Source of the DNA: Antarcticibacterium sp. 1MA-6-2
GTDB lineage: Bacteria > Bacteroidota > Bacteroidia > Flavobacteriales > Flavobacteriaceae
Reading direction: 5' to 3'
DNA: 64,000 nt
Assembly (NCBI RefSeq): GCF_021535135.1
Contig: NZ_CP091036.1
Location: 3,906,001-3,970,000 of the forward strand
Under the pieces are notes generated by a model that saw only the letters and a list, made by a program, of their open reading frames with translations, made no database searches and was not told the origin of the DNA. Made by a program: the position numbers and the translations under genes. Shown here in pieces: positions 8,845-20,276 of the stretch; position 1 is the first letter of the stretch, and every line of letters begins with the position of its first letter.

Positions 8845-10315
8845 TTACACCCGGAGCTTTTGAGGTATAGTGGCGGGGTCAAAGTCCCACAGCAATGGCA
8901 GGGCCCAATAGATGAAAAGAGTAATGAGAAGGATAGAGAGCAGGTTCATCCAGAGGCCTGCTTTCATCATGTCGGGAATACGCAAATGTCCCGACCCAAA
9001 GACAACGGCATTTGGAGGGGTGGCAACGGGTAACATAAAAGCACAGGAGGCGGCGAGGGTTGCGCTCACCATAAGCATATAAGGGTGAACGTTGAGAGCT
9101 ATGGCCATGGTAGCAAGTATGGGAAGTAACATGGCGGTAGTAGCAAGGTTTGAAGTAACTTCAGTTAAAAAGTTTACAGCTGTGACCAATACAAGAATAA
9201 GAACCAGCAGCGGCAGGTTTTCAAGATTTACAAGTTGTTGCCCAATCCATACTGCCAGCCCGGTATCTCCAAAAGCTTTGGCCAGAGCCATACCGCCTCC
9301 AAAGAGCAAAATAATTCCCCAGGGAATCTTTACAGCTTCCTCCCAGGTTATTAAATTCCCCATTCCTTTCCCGGCAGGAATAATAAAAGGAGACTGCTGC
9401 CACCATGGCAATAATGGTGTCATCTATAAAAGGTATAAAGGGAGTAAGTAAAAAAGATCGGGTTATCCAAAAGAAAGCGGTGAGGCTAAAAACCACCAGT
9501 ACTCTCTTCTCCTGTTTTCCGGTTTTACCCAGGGCATTTTTTAAGCGGTTAATTTCAGCTTTTCCTCCCGGGAATTCCTGTTTGTCAAATTTAAAGGCAA
9601 AGGTGGTTAGATATTTCCAGCAGATAAATAGCAGCAGGACCGAAATGGGGAATCCCAGCATCGTCCACTGCAGGAAGCTTATTTTAATTCCATAGATCTC
9701 CTCAACAATCCCGGCAAAGACCAGGTTGGGCGGTGTGCCAATAAGAGTGGCTATTCCTCCTATGGAGGCACTGTAGGCAATCGCCAGCATCAAAGCTTTC
9801 CCAAAAAGTGCATTCTCATTTTTGGTAGTGCCGGGATCATCCTGTAGCTGACTTATAATTGCGGCACCAATAGGAAGCATCATGACCGATGTTGCCGTGT
9901 TTGAAATCCACATAGAAAGAAAGGCAGTGGCCACCATAAAGCCCAGAATGATCCTCTTAATGTTGCTGCCAATAAATTGTATAATGATAAGGGCGATCCT
10001 CCTGTGCAGGTTCCATCGTTCAATAGCGACCGCAATTATGAATCCGCCGAGGTACAGGAAAACATATTTATGCCCGTAAGAGGCGGTGGTTGCATCAATT
10101 GACAAAGCACCAGTGAGAGGGAAAAGAATGATAGGTAATAAAGCCGTAACTGCAATTGGAATAACTTCGGTCACCCACCAAATCGCCATCCACAGCGTCA
10201 CTCCAAGTACATCCCAGGCGGCTTCGGGCATGGATGGGGGAGGACCAATGAGTTGTAAGATTAAAAACAGCAATGGTCCGGAGACCAGGATTAGAGATCT
10301 TAAGACTCCGTTCAT
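8845..10315 (-). CDS. DASS/SLC13-family sodium-dependent anion transporter, one frame break
   Basis: Polytopic membrane protein of about 490 residues. The first half has ITEVIPIAV-like and WISNTATSVMMLPIG motifs; the second has the matching VTSNLATTAMLLPILA and LPVATPPNAVVFGSG. These paired SNT/SNL motifs are the sodium and substrate sites of the divalent anion (dicarboxylate or sulfate) symporter family. The frames meet near 9400 in GTCTCCTTTTATT, where one surplus base would join them, so I treat the gene as intact in vivo. The substrate cannot be told from sequence. Confidence 0.85.
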
Positions 10316-10477
10316 TCAGCAGACTTTAATAAATGGTCCTGAAAGATATTAAAATATCAGAGGCAATTAAGGGCAGAGAGACATTTTATTGCTTAGTAGA
10401 TTGTTGGTGCTCTTCTAAAGATGAAGCCGAAGGATTTTAGTATATTTAATATTCGCTGAGACTAAACAATAGAAGAA

Positions 10478-10936
10478 ATGGAAAAATTAGAAATAAAAAC
10501 AGGGATCCAGATAGCAAAATCGAGGGCGGAAGTTTATGAAGCTATAGTAGACCCGGCAAAAATGTCCAATTATTTTATTTCAGAAAGTACCGGAAACCTT
10601 GTGGAGGGAACCTCTGTAAACTGGAAATTTCCCGAATTTGAAGGAGATGTTCTTATTGAAGTAAACAAAGTTATCCCTAACGAATTTGTTGCTTTTAAAT
10701 GGGAGGGAGCCAAGGGAAAGAAACTAAAAGTGGAGATCACTTTAATGGAAATGCCCGATAAAAGTACGCTTGTCAAAGTAACTGAAGGTAAGATGGAAGC
10801 CGATGATGCTGGGATCACCTGGTATGGCGGCAATACTGAAGGCTGGGCAAATTTTCTCGCCTGCCTGAAAGCTTACCTGGAATACGGGATCAACCTGAGA
10901 AAGGGAGCGTTTGAGTTTAAAAAAGGAGAATTTTAA
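10478..10936 (+). CDS. SRPBCC/AHSA1-like domain protein
   Basis: The 152 residues fit the START-like AHSA1 family: IQIAKSRAEVYEAIVDPAKM (the helix-grip entry strand), FPEFEGDVLIEVNKVIPNEF, and the C-terminal long helix GGNTEGWANFLACLKAYLEYG. Such proteins bind hydrophobic ligands or act in stress responses. It has its own promoter region, and the nearest neighbours are unrelated. Confidence 0.85.
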   Translation: MEKLEIKTGIQIAKSRAEVYEAIVDPAKMSNYFISESTGNLVEGTSVNWKFPEFEGDVLIEVNKVIPNEFVAFKWEGAKGKKLKVEITLMEMPDKSTLVKVTEGKMEADDAGITWYGGNTEGWANFLACLKAYLEYGINLRKGAFEFKKGEF

Positions 10937-11060
10937 GCTGAAAGAGATAGCGGGGCAAAATTAATTATCAATAAAGAAGATTAATGAGTCGGGTGGGGGT
11001 AAGGAGAATTCCACTGCTGGATTGAGCTTCAGATTTTAGAATTCTGATGAAATTTCAGTT

Positions 11061-12362
11061 TTACTCAAAGCTGAGGAACATCTTGTCGAAGTTGATGATC
11101 ATCTTTTCAAACTTGTCTATCAGGTCCTGGCCAATATTTCCGTAGAAATAATTATTAGGGGTAACCGCTTCTTTAAGAACAATTACCTGGTCCAGCTTTA
11201 TCGCTCTCCCGTTAACTATGGGAGAAAAGCTGGTGTAGAGGCCTTTTTTAGTAGTAACACCTCCCGCACCGCCAAAAGAATAATCCACTTCCGCCGCATT
11301 TTCCAGCTCTGCCCTGTGTTTTTTAAAATAGGTGTCGTACAACATGCTCTCTGTAGCACTTATGTCAAAAGTATAAACTCCGGCGCCCTGGTTGTCTTTG
11401 AGGAAAAGTAGAGGGGTGAGGAAATCAATGGCAAGGTTTCCCTCCCGGGAATGGGTTTGTTCAACAGGTACAATAAGAATATTATCCCTGGTGATCTGGA
11501 TCTCATCCAGGGCTTCTAAAACAGGAAAACCAAGAATACCATTAATTTGATAATCAAGTTGTGAGATTGAAAGCGCATCGTCGGGAAAGATGAGGCATAC
11601 CGCATTATAAATAATTACGGGTCCTATCTCCAGCCGGGGTGCAATGCCAATTTGTGAGTTAATTTTATTCCCGGTAATCGCATCTACCTCAAAACTTCCA
11701 GACAGTACTTTTACTCCGAATTTTTCTGCTGTGGTTTCTGAAATTGTAGAAATATTAGCTCCTGTATCAAAAATGAAATTTTCCTTTACATCTCCCGAAG
11801 TTACCGTCAAATTTTTAAGGCTGGCTTTGTCTATAAAAAGAGGAAGTTCCAGCCTGTCATTTTTTACAACCCTCTGTTTCGGTTGATCCTGTAAGGCTTT
11901 CCATATTATCAACGTGTTTTGAAGATCTTTCTTTTCCTCTTCGGAAATGAAACTGTCATAGTTTGCCAGTAATTGCTGCAATGATTCTTTGGCCTTTTTG
12001 TATTCGTACTCCCGGGAGTGATTGATGTGGGCCAGGGCTTTTATTTCATATTCCATTGAATCCCTGAGCCTATCTTTAAAACGGGAAAATAAAATTTCTG
12101 ATTTATAAGCGGAAGAATCAGATCTATTAAAAGCATAATCCAGGAAAACACCTGCTTTCAACTTTTCAAATTCAGAAAGATTTTGAAAATTTTGTTGATA
12201 GAGCTTCCTGGCAGCGAAGAAGTTTTTATGCTCGAGAAGGGAATCAATTTGCGCAACAACGAAATTCTCCTGCCCGCCCCGTACCGAACCAGACTTACAG
12301 GAGCCAATCAACAGGAGAAGAATAATAGAACTTATTGTAAAACTTTTGATACTAATCTTCAT
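11061..12362 (-). CDS. Lipoprotein with retropepsin-like aspartic protease domain
   Basis: The 433-residue protein begins with a lipoprotein signal (ILLLLIGSC). A helical repeat-like region covers about 35-150, then a pepsin-like domain with FIFDTGANISTIS (Asp-Thr-Gly) near residue 196 and the hydrophobic GILGFPVLEAL flap partner about 75 residues later. A second domain (about 310-433) contains YSFGGAGGV and YGNIGQDLID. Single-domain retropepsin-like proteases of Bacteroidetes have this DTGA motif and probably act in the periplasm. The N-terminal repeats could be TPR-like. Confidence 0.8.
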   Translation of the reverse strand: MKISIKSFTISSIILLLLIGSCKSGSVRGGQENFVVAQIDSLLEHKNFFAARKLYQQNFQNLSEFEKLKAGVFLDYAFNRSDSSAYKSEILFSRFKDRLRDSMEYEIKALAHINHSREYEYKKAKESLQQLLANYDSFISEEEKKDLQNTLIIWKALQDQPKQRVVKNDRLELPLFIDKASLKNLTVTSGDVKENFIFDTGANISTISETTAEKFGVKVLSGSFEVDAITGNKINSQIGIAPRLEIGPVIIYNAVCLIFPDDALSISQLDYQINGILGFPVLEALDEIQITRDNILIVPVEQTHSREGNLAIDFLTPLLFLKDNQGAGVYTFDISATESMLYDTYFKKHRAELENAAEVDYSFGGAGGVTTKKGLYTSFSPIVNGRAIKLDQVIVLKEAVTPNNYFYGNIGQDLIDKFEKMIINFDKMFLSFE

Positions 12363-12550
12363 AATAGGAATTAAATTTATGAAATCCTGCGGCAGAAGTA
12401 AATTTCTAAAATTTAAATTAAGGTTCCACAGAAATTGGTAGAAGTAGCAAATTTTTTCAGAATAATATATCTGAAAAAAATAATTCTAAAGATCAGTATA
12501 TCTGAAAATAGATAATTTACGTTATAAAATGACTTCTAAAACCTAAGACT

Positions 12551-13045
12551 ATGACAAAAATCAAGATTATGAGGAGCTTTGTTGCGGCAGTGTTAATAGC
12601 AGTTTGCTTTGCCTGCACAAATAGCGACGATGATGCTGCAAGCAACAACGGAGGGGATACAATAAATGTAGAGGAATTAACAGTAATTTCAACTACGGGT
12701 ACCTGGAGAATTAGCAGTTATGTAGAGGAAGGTAACAATGAAACCAATCATTTTACGAACTACACTTTTACATTTAAACAAGACGGAACAGTAACGGCGG
12801 TTAATGCTGAATCCACAATTAACGGCACCTGGTCGATCTCTGATGACGATGACGATGATGATGACAATCCTTCAACAGATTCAGATAAAGATTTCGTGCT
12901 TAACTTTAACGTAGGAGAGGATGAAGATTTTGATGATCTCAATGATGACTGGGATATCGAAAACTACACCGCCAACAAAATAAGCCTGATCGACATAAGC
13001 GGCGGAAACGGCGGAACAGACAAACTGGTATTCGAAAAAAATTAA
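12551..13045 (+). CDS. Lipocalin-like lipoprotein with acidic insert
   Basis: The 164 residues start with a lipoprotein signal (AVLIAVCFAC), then a TGTWRISSYVEEG strand and FKQDGTVTAV, the pattern of small lipocalin-like proteins in Bacteroidetes. A run of Asp residues (SISDDDDDDDDN, encoded by a GAT/GAC tract near 12840-12866) sits in a loop and may bind cations. Followed at once by a strong terminator. Confidence 0.75.
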   Translation: MTKIKIMRSFVAAVLIAVCFACTNSDDDAASNNGGDTINVEELTVISTTGTWRISSYVEEGNNETNHFTNYTFTFKQDGTVTAVNAESTINGTWSISDDDDDDDDNPSTDSDKDFVLNFNVGEDEDFDDLNDDWDIENYTANKISLIDISGGNGGTDKLVFEKN

Positions 13046-13067
13046 AAGTTATTAAACTCAATAAAAA

Positions 13068-13091
13068 AACCCGCTTCGAAAGAAGCGGGTT
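13068..13091. terminator. Rho-independent terminator, probably bidirectional
   Basis: A 10-bp stem AACCCGCTTC/GAAGCGGGTT with a GAAA loop, preceded by A7 on the plus strand. It lies between the convergent lipocalin-like gene and groEL. Confidence 0.85.
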
Positions 13092-13143
13092 AATTATATA
13101 ATCTAACGTCTAAAATCTAACGTCTAACGTCTAAGATCTAAAA

Positions 13144-14789
<1,646 letters not shown>

Positions 14790-14887
14790 TTATTCGTTTT
14801 TTATTGCTTCTCTTAAGGAGAAGAAATGTTAGTTAAAATTTTTAGTCAGTTTTTCTGTCCGCTGTAGAAGTGAGGACAGGATAGGAT

Positions 14888-15162
14888 TTACACAATTGCA
14901 AGAATATCGTCTTCCCGCATGATTAGATAATCTTTCCCTTCCAGTTTTAGCTCGGTACAGCGTATTTTCCATAAAGAACTTCATCCCCGACTTTCACGGT
15001 CATGTCGTGCTTTTTGCTGCCTTTACCAACAGCTACTACTGTTCCTTTTTGTGGTTTTTCTTTTGCTGTTTCAGGAATGTAAATACCAGAAGCGGTTTTA
15101 GTCTCTGCGGCTGCAGGTTCAATAACAACCCTGTCTGAAAGAGGTTTAATGTTTAAAGCCAT
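14888..15162 (-). CDS. groES: Co-chaperonin GroES, one base missing at an altered RCCGGY site
   Basis: Caps the GroEL chamber. The N-terminus ([20 protein letters not shown]) and mobile loop ([18 protein letters not shown]) are normal. At 14957-14961 the expected GCCGGT of [20 protein letters not shown] reads GCTGT, a one-base loss that introduces an early stop. Reading on in the other frame gives the usual C-terminus (DILAIV) and stop at 14888. The 275 nt plus one base equals 92 codons. It precedes groEL by about 100 bp, the usual operon order. Confidence 0.95.
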
Positions 15163-15351
15163 TTGTGTAATGTATTTTAAGTTAATTAATTTATTCTATG
15201 TGTGTCGTAATTGACCAAAATTATGCCATTGAACATTTCCTGACATAAGGCAAAAAAAAATGCCAGCTTGTCATAAGTAAGCATTTACAATGTCTTTAGG
15301 TGTTACTACTGGTTTTCCTCAGCATCTGCCTGGGGAACCACTCCTTCTTCT

Positions 15352-15681
15352 TCAGGATTGGCTACAGGTTGCCTGTATTGGTTGGGGAACGTTTGTTTCC
15401 ACTTCCTGCTGCCCGTCAATTACCCGTGATTCTGCAGTAGCAGTACCATCAAGAATGGTCACATTTGATAAAAGGATCAAAACCAACAGTAAAGTTGCCA
15501 GGGTCCAGGTACTTTTATCTAAAAAGTCTGTAGTTTTCTTTACTCCTCCTAATTGTGCTCCACCGCCACCGCCAAAAGAAGAGGATAACCCGCCACCTTT
15601 AGGATTTTGTACCATTATTACTACTATAAGTAAAAAGGCTACGATGATTATTAGTGCTAAAAAAATAGTGAATGTGCTCAT
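15352..15681 (-). CDS. secG: Preprotein translocase subunit SecG
   Basis: Accessory subunit of the SecYEG channel. Helix 1 (FLALIIIVAFLLIVVIMVQ) leads into NPKGGGLSSSFGGGGGAQLG, the SecG signature loop, followed by the KKTTDFLDKSTW turn and helix 2 (LATLLLVLILLSN). The visible stop at 15352 gives 109 residues. A second frame continues acidic sequence (VANPEEEGVVPQADAEENQ) to a stop at 15306, so a one-base error in the tail may have shortened the call. Confidence 0.9.
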   Translation of the reverse strand: MSTFTIFLALIIIVAFLLIVVIMVQNPKGGGLSSSFGGGGGAQLGGVKKTTDFLDKSTWTLATLLLVLILLSNVTILDGTATAESRVIDGQQEVETNVPQPIQATCSQS

Positions 15682-16562
15682 TCTTTTCCTGTATTATTTT
15701 CCTGTAAATTCTTTATTGCCCGAATTTGGTCTGCAAAGAAACCACTTTTTTCGGGATTTTTCAAAATTAAAATTTTGTATGCCTGGATAGCTTTTTTATA
15801 GTTTTTTTGTTCGAGGTAAACCCGGGCTAAAGTCTCTGTCATCAAGGCCTCCGGCGGTGTAATTCGTTCCTGGGCGAGGTTGCTGGTATTTGAAGGTTTT
15901 GAAGGAGTAAGACGTGGACTTTTAGAAATAAAGTCATCAATTAGTTCAAATTTTCTTTCCCTGGATCTTTCAGTTTCAGGTTCATTACGCTCAATGGGTT
16001 TTGCGCTGGTGAGACGTAGCCATTCTGAAAAAGAATGAGATTCCCGGGAGTCAAATTCCAGAGGAGTTCCCGGGTTGGCTAATTGTGGTTCTTTGGAACT
16101 TTCAGTTCTTTCTTCCAGTTCTTTTGGCGGAACTGCTTCGGTTTTAGGGAGAGGTTTTTCAAAAAGATCGGGATCCATGACACGGTCCGATTCTGTTTTT
16201 TTCATTTTTATGGCCTCATCTATAGCAATGCTCTTTTTTCCGAAGACCTCTTCAGCTTCAAAAACTGTAATATTCCTAAGCTGCTCTTCCTGCAACTTGA
16301 TTTGAAGCGCGATCTTGTCCTGATTAAATTCTTCGGAAGTGATATAGTCAAACAGCACACTCCTGTCTGTGGTGTAAGCGGCAGTTTTCTTTAATTCAGT
16401 ATTATAGCTGAAGCTTTTTTCTTCATAAAGACCTTTAAGGTTAACAGCTCTTGCAGCCTGAAAGAATGGATATTTTTTGAGGATTTTCTCCAATTGTTCC
16501 GTTTGCTGTGGATTTACAGCAGAAGGATTTTCAAGTATTTGGATCAATTCCTGTGGGTTCAT
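15678..16562 (-). CDS. Conserved TPR-containing cytoplasmic protein
   Basis: The 294-residue protein has an N-terminal segment typical of a Bacteroidetes family found between lptE and secG (LEKILKKYPFFQAARAVNLKG). A charged, low-complexity linker rich in Glu/Ser/Pro spans about 120-220. A C-terminal TPR unit follows (LARVYLEQKNYKKAIQAYKIL). No signal peptide. It overlaps secG by 4 nt and adjoins lptE by one base, suggesting one transcript. The role is unknown, probably protein-protein contact. Confidence 0.8.
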   Translation of the reverse strand: MNPQELIQILENPSAVNPQQTEQLEKILKKYPFFQAARAVNLKGLYEEKSFSYNTELKKTAAYTTDRSVLFDYITSEEFNQDKIALQIKLQEEQLRNITVFEAEEVFGKKSIAIDEAIKMKKTESDRVMDPDLFEKPLPKTEAVPPKELEERTESSKEPQLANPGTPLEFDSRESHSFSEWLRLTSAKPIERNEPETERSRERKFELIDDFISKSPRLTPSKPSNTSNLAQERITPPEALMTETLARVYLEQKNYKKAIQAYKILILKNPEKSGFFADQIRAIKNLQENNTGKE

Positions 16563-17066
16563 TTACCAGTTTGTAAGGGAAGCGTTAAAAATATCCTGGG
16601 TGATCCTCGAAAAAATTTCATCCAGGGCCGTATCCAATACTCCTCCATTTAAAGGTGCGGTGGCAGGATAGTCATAATAAAAGGAGAAACGCCTATCAAA
16701 ATTCTTATCCGGTTCCAGGTTGTTGAAGAACCTTACCATCACTGTAATCGTTAAACGGTTTTGTGCCGCGCGATTATCTGCAGTGGCAGTCATTGGGGCT
16801 TCATAGAAATCTACAATCTCACCTTCGTAGAGCAAATCTCCTCCCGAATTTTCAAGGCTAAGATTCGTTTGGCTTTGAATAAGGTCCTGTAGTGCCACTG
16901 TAAAAGCACGATCAATGCCCGGTTCTACAATATCGGCTGTGTTTTCAAAAAAGTCTACTGTAAAGGTAGAAGCGCCTCCGGTATCAGCTCCTGTAAAAGA
17001 ATAAATTCCGCAGGACTGGAAGATCAATAAAAATATGGGGAAAACAAAATATTTTAGTTTCTTCAT
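16563..17066 (-). CDS. lptE: LPS assembly lipoprotein LptE
   Basis: LptE plugs the LptD pore in the outer membrane and aids LPS export. The 167 residues have a lipoprotein signal (LLIFQSCGIYSFTG, with the family's CGIYSFTG start). The characteristic domain follows: VDFFENTADIVEPGIDRAFT, GDLLYEGEIVDFYEAP, RLTITVMVRFFNN, and a C-terminal FSRITQDIFNASLTNW. This is the Bacteroidetes form of LptE. It sits just downstream of the sigma-54 activator, a conserved order in Flavobacteria. Confidence 0.9.
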   Translation of the reverse strand: MKKLKYFVFPIFLLIFQSCGIYSFTGADTGGASTFTVDFFENTADIVEPGIDRAFTVALQDLIQSQTNLSLENSGGDLLYEGEIVDFYEAPMTATADNRAAQNRLTITVMVRFFNNLEPDKNFDRRFSFYYDYPATAPLNGGVLDTALDEIFSRITQDIFNASLTNW

Positions 17067-17087
17067 TAAAATGCTCTCTAAGGACTT

Positions 17088-18368
17088 TTATAAATTATAC
17101 TGTTTGATCTTTCTATAAAGAGTTCGTTCGCTTATTCCCAACTCTTCAGCAGCATTTTTTCGTTTTCCGTTATGCCTGTTAAGAGACTTTTTAATGAGTT
17201 CCAGTTCTTTATCCTGGAGCGAAAGGGTTTCTTCTTCCTGAATTTCTTCAGCAAAATAATATTTATCTTCTATTTCGCGCTCCCTTTCCCGTTCCTTTTC
17301 CCGGGTTTGTTGTGAAATTTGCAGCACTTCGAGATTTTCGGCATTTATATCTTCTATATCTGTATCACTGTCTCCATTGCCGTATATCTTTTCAATAAGG
17401 CCCTCGTGCTCCTCCTGTACCTTTTGGTAATTGCCACTCTCCATCAATTCCATCGTGAGCTTTTTAAGGTCGTTAAGATCATTTTTCATATCAAAAAGAA
17501 CCTTGTACAAAATTTCCCTTTCATTACTAAAATCGGAGTCTTTCTTTTTATCTGAAATTACCGCCGGAAGATTGCTGCCAATATCGGGCAAATATCCTCT
17601 TAGTTCCTGGGCATTAATACTGCGTTCCTGTTCCAAAACCGAAATTTGCTCGGCCACATTTCGTAACTGACGGATGTTTCCTCCCCAGCGATACTTTTGA
17701 AGCAGGTCTACCGCGTCCTCCTCCAGCCGTATGGTTGGCATTTTGTATTTAAGGGCAAAATCTGCCGCAAATTTCCGGAACAAGAGATGAATATCTTCTT
17801 TTCGCTCACGCAGTGGTGGCAAATTAATTTCTACGGTACTCAACCTATAATATAGATCCTCACGGAATTTGTCCTTTTTAATAGCCTCAAACATATTAAG
17901 GTTTGTTGCTGCTACGATACGAACATTGGTTTTTTGGACTTTAGAGGAACCCACTTTTATAAATTCCCCGTTCTCCAGAACCCGTAATAACCTCACCTGG
18001 GTGGTAAGAGGTAGTTCTCCCACTTCATCCAGAAAAATAGTTCCGCCATCGGCCACTTCAAAGTAACCGCTCCGGGTATTGGTAGCACTAAGAAAGGCCC
18101 CTTTTTCATGACCAAATAATTCTGAATCTATTGTGCCTTCAGGAATTGCCCCGCAGTTAACAGCAATATATTTTCCATGTTTGCGGTGAGACAGGGCGTG
18201 AATGATCTTTGGGATACTCTCCTTTCCAACACCACTTTCCCCCGTTACAAGTACCGAAATATCTGTAGGGGCTACCTGAATAGCTTTTTCCACTGCGCGA
18301 TTAAGCTTTTGGTCATTCCCAATAATCTCAAATCGCTGTTTTATCGCCTGTACTGATTCCATAGGCAT
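17088..18368 (-). CDS. Sigma-54-dependent transcriptional activator (NtrC-like AAA+)
   Basis: The 426-residue protein lacks a receiver domain and starts with the AAA+ domain. It has Walker A GESGVGKE, the sigma-54-contacting GAFLSATN (GAFTGA variant), Walker B GGTIFLDEVGEL and the arginine region VRIVAATNLN. After a long charged linker (about 260-375) comes a Fis-type helix-turn-helix (LNRHNGKRKNAAEELGISER). The absent sensor domain means it is controlled by level or partner. This protein is conserved upstream of lptE in Flavobacteriaceae. Confidence 0.9.
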   Translation of the reverse strand: MPMESVQAIKQRFEIIGNDQKLNRAVEKAIQVAPTDISVLVTGESGVGKESIPKIIHALSHRKHGKYIAVNCGAIPEGTIDSELFGHEKGAFLSATNTRSGYFEVADGGTIFLDEVGELPLTTQVRLLRVLENGEFIKVGSSKVQKTNVRIVAATNLNMFEAIKKDKFREDLYYRLSTVEINLPPLRERKEDIHLLFRKFAADFALKYKMPTIRLEEDAVDLLQKYRWGGNIRQLRNVAEQISVLEQERSINAQELRGYLPDIGSNLPAVISDKKKDSDFSNEREILYKVLFDMKNDLNDLKKLTMELMESGNYQKVQEEHEGLIEKIYGNGDSDTDIEDINAENLEVLQISQQTREKEREREREIEDKYYFAEEIQEEETLSLQDKELELIKKSLNRHNGKRKNAAEELGISERTLYRKIKQYNL

Positions 18369-18476
18369 TATTTCCCAAAAGGGATATTTTCTTTACTAGT
18401 ATTTAAAAATATCAAATTCCAATTCCAAAATCCAATTTTCAAGGTTTCAGGTTTCCGGAAATATTTTAAATCTCAG

Positions 18477-18657
18477 GACTTCCAACTTCCAACTTCCAAC
18501 TTCCGACTTCCAACTTCGGACTTCGGACTTCCGACTTCGGACTTCCGACTTCCAACTTCCAACTTTTAACTTCCAACTTCGGACTTCGGACTTCGGACTT
18601 CCAACTTCGGACTTCCAACTTCCAACTTCCAACTTCTAACTTCCAACTTCCCACTTC
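18477..18657. repeat. Tandem heptamer array (CTTCCAA/CTTCGGA/CTTCCGA)
   Basis: About 26 consecutive 7-nt units of the form CTTCSRA or close variants fill the gap between the activator gene and miaB. The array reads through in several frames because 7 is not a multiple of 3, giving SWKLEVGS-like fake peptides. Tandem arrays of this kind occur between flavobacterial genes and are prone to length change. Confidence 0.85.
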
Positions 18658-18700
18658 TCTTGATTCTTGATTCTTGTCTCTAAACTTTTATCTTTACTCA

Positions 18701-20144
18701 CTACTCACTACTCAATCCAACCGCTTTCCCTTTCAAAGTTGCACTCGTACAGTCAGTAATCTCAACCATTACGAAATCCCCGACTTTGTAATGCTCTTTA
18801 GGAAACACTGCTACGGTGTTTTGTTCTGTACGGCCGCTCCATTCAAGGTCAGATTTCTTTGATTCTTTTTCTATGAGGACCTCTACTGTTTTTCCAAGGA
18901 ACTGTTGGGTTCTGTAAAGGCTGTGTTCTCTTTGCAGGGCTACTACTTCAGCAAGCCTTCTTTTCTTCACTTCTTCGGGTACATCATCTTCCAGTTTTCT
19001 GGCAGCCATGGTTCCCGGTCTTTCAGAATAAGCAAACATGAATCCGTAGTCGTACTTCACATATTCCATTAACGAGAGGGTATCCTGGTGATCCTCTTCA
19101 GTTTCAGTAGGAAATCCAGTGATCATATCCTGGGAAATGGCACAATTGGGAATAAGTTTTTTAATGTTATCGATGAGGTTGAAATATTCTTCGCGGGTAT
19201 GTAACTAGGTTCATCTCCTGCAGGATCCTGTTGCTTCCGCTTTGCACGGGCAAATGTATATAGTTGCAAATATTTTTATAAGCCGCCATGGTCTCGATCA
19301 CATCCATCGTCATATCCTGGGGATTTGAAGTAGAGAATCTAATTCTCATCCTGGGATGTGCCTCTGCTACAAGCCTTAGAAGAGTGGCGAAATTTGTCGC
19401 GGTGGCTTTTTGGATTTCCGAGGCATTTTTATAATCTTTTTTGAGACCACCACCGTACCACAGGTAACTGTCTACATTTTGACCTAATAAAGTGATCTCT
19501 TTATAGCCTTTAGCGGCAAGATCGTTTACCTCTTCAAGGATGCTTTGAGGATCCCGGCTGCGTTCCCGGCCGCGGGTGAAGGGTACTACACAAAAAGTAC
19601 ACATATTATCACAACCCCTGGTAATGGATACAAAAGCTGATACTCCATTGCTTTGAAGCCGTACGGGAGAAATATCTCCATAAGTCTCTTCTTTGGAAAG
19701 GATCACATTTACAGCATTGCGCCCTTCTTCAACTTCGTTGATGAGGTTTGGCAAATCTTTATAGGCATCTGGTCCTACAACAAGATCAACGATTTTCTCC
19801 TCCTCCAGGAATTTACTTTTTAATCTTTCGGCCATACAACCTAAAACCCCAACTTTCATCTTCGGGTTAATCTTCTTTACGGCATTGTATTTTTCCAGTC
19901 TTTTGCGTACCGTTTGTTCTGCTTTGTCTCTAATGGAGCAGGTGTTTACCAACACGAGGTCTGCATCCTCCAGCCGGGAAGTTGTATTAAAACCTTCTTT
20001 TTGAAGAATGGAAGCCACGATCTCACTGTCGCTAAAGTTCATCTGGCAACCGTAACTTTCAATAAAAAGTTTGCGGCTGTTTTCCAGCTTAGGTTCCAGT
20101 ACGAGTGTGTTTCCCTGTAGCTTTTCGTCTATAATCTTCTCCAT
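18701..20144 (-). CDS. miaB: tRNA-2-methylthio-N6-dimethylallyladenosine synthase MiaB, one frame break
   Basis: A radical-SAM enzyme that adds the 2-methylthio group to i6A37 of tRNAs. The N-terminal UPF0004 domain carries [22 protein letters not shown] and GVLGCMAER. The radical-SAM cysteines are in [15 protein letters not shown]. The TRAM domain is at the C-terminus ([15 protein letters not shown]). The frame breaks at 19204-19210, where [12 protein letters not shown] calls for ACCGGT but ACCTAGT is read. With that single extra base removed the gene has 481 codons, normal for the family. Confidence 0.95.
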
Positions 20145-20276
20145 AATTCAAGTCTCCGATCCAATGTATAATTTAGCTTGCAAAGATAGGTTTTTAGATA
20201 AATTATGACAAAGTGACAGAAGTTTTTTTATCTTTAATTTGTTAAGTCCGCCTCCCACCTCTTTATACCTAATAAT

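Noticed and set aside
12760..12942. Ser-rich minus-strand open frame opposite the lipocalin-like gene
   Set aside because: It is the shadow of the GAT/GAC (Asp) tract on the plus strand.
18447..18654. Repetitive peptides (SWKLEVGS-like) as a real surface protein
   Set aside because: They arise from reading a heptamer DNA repeat in several frames; there is no start signal or domain.
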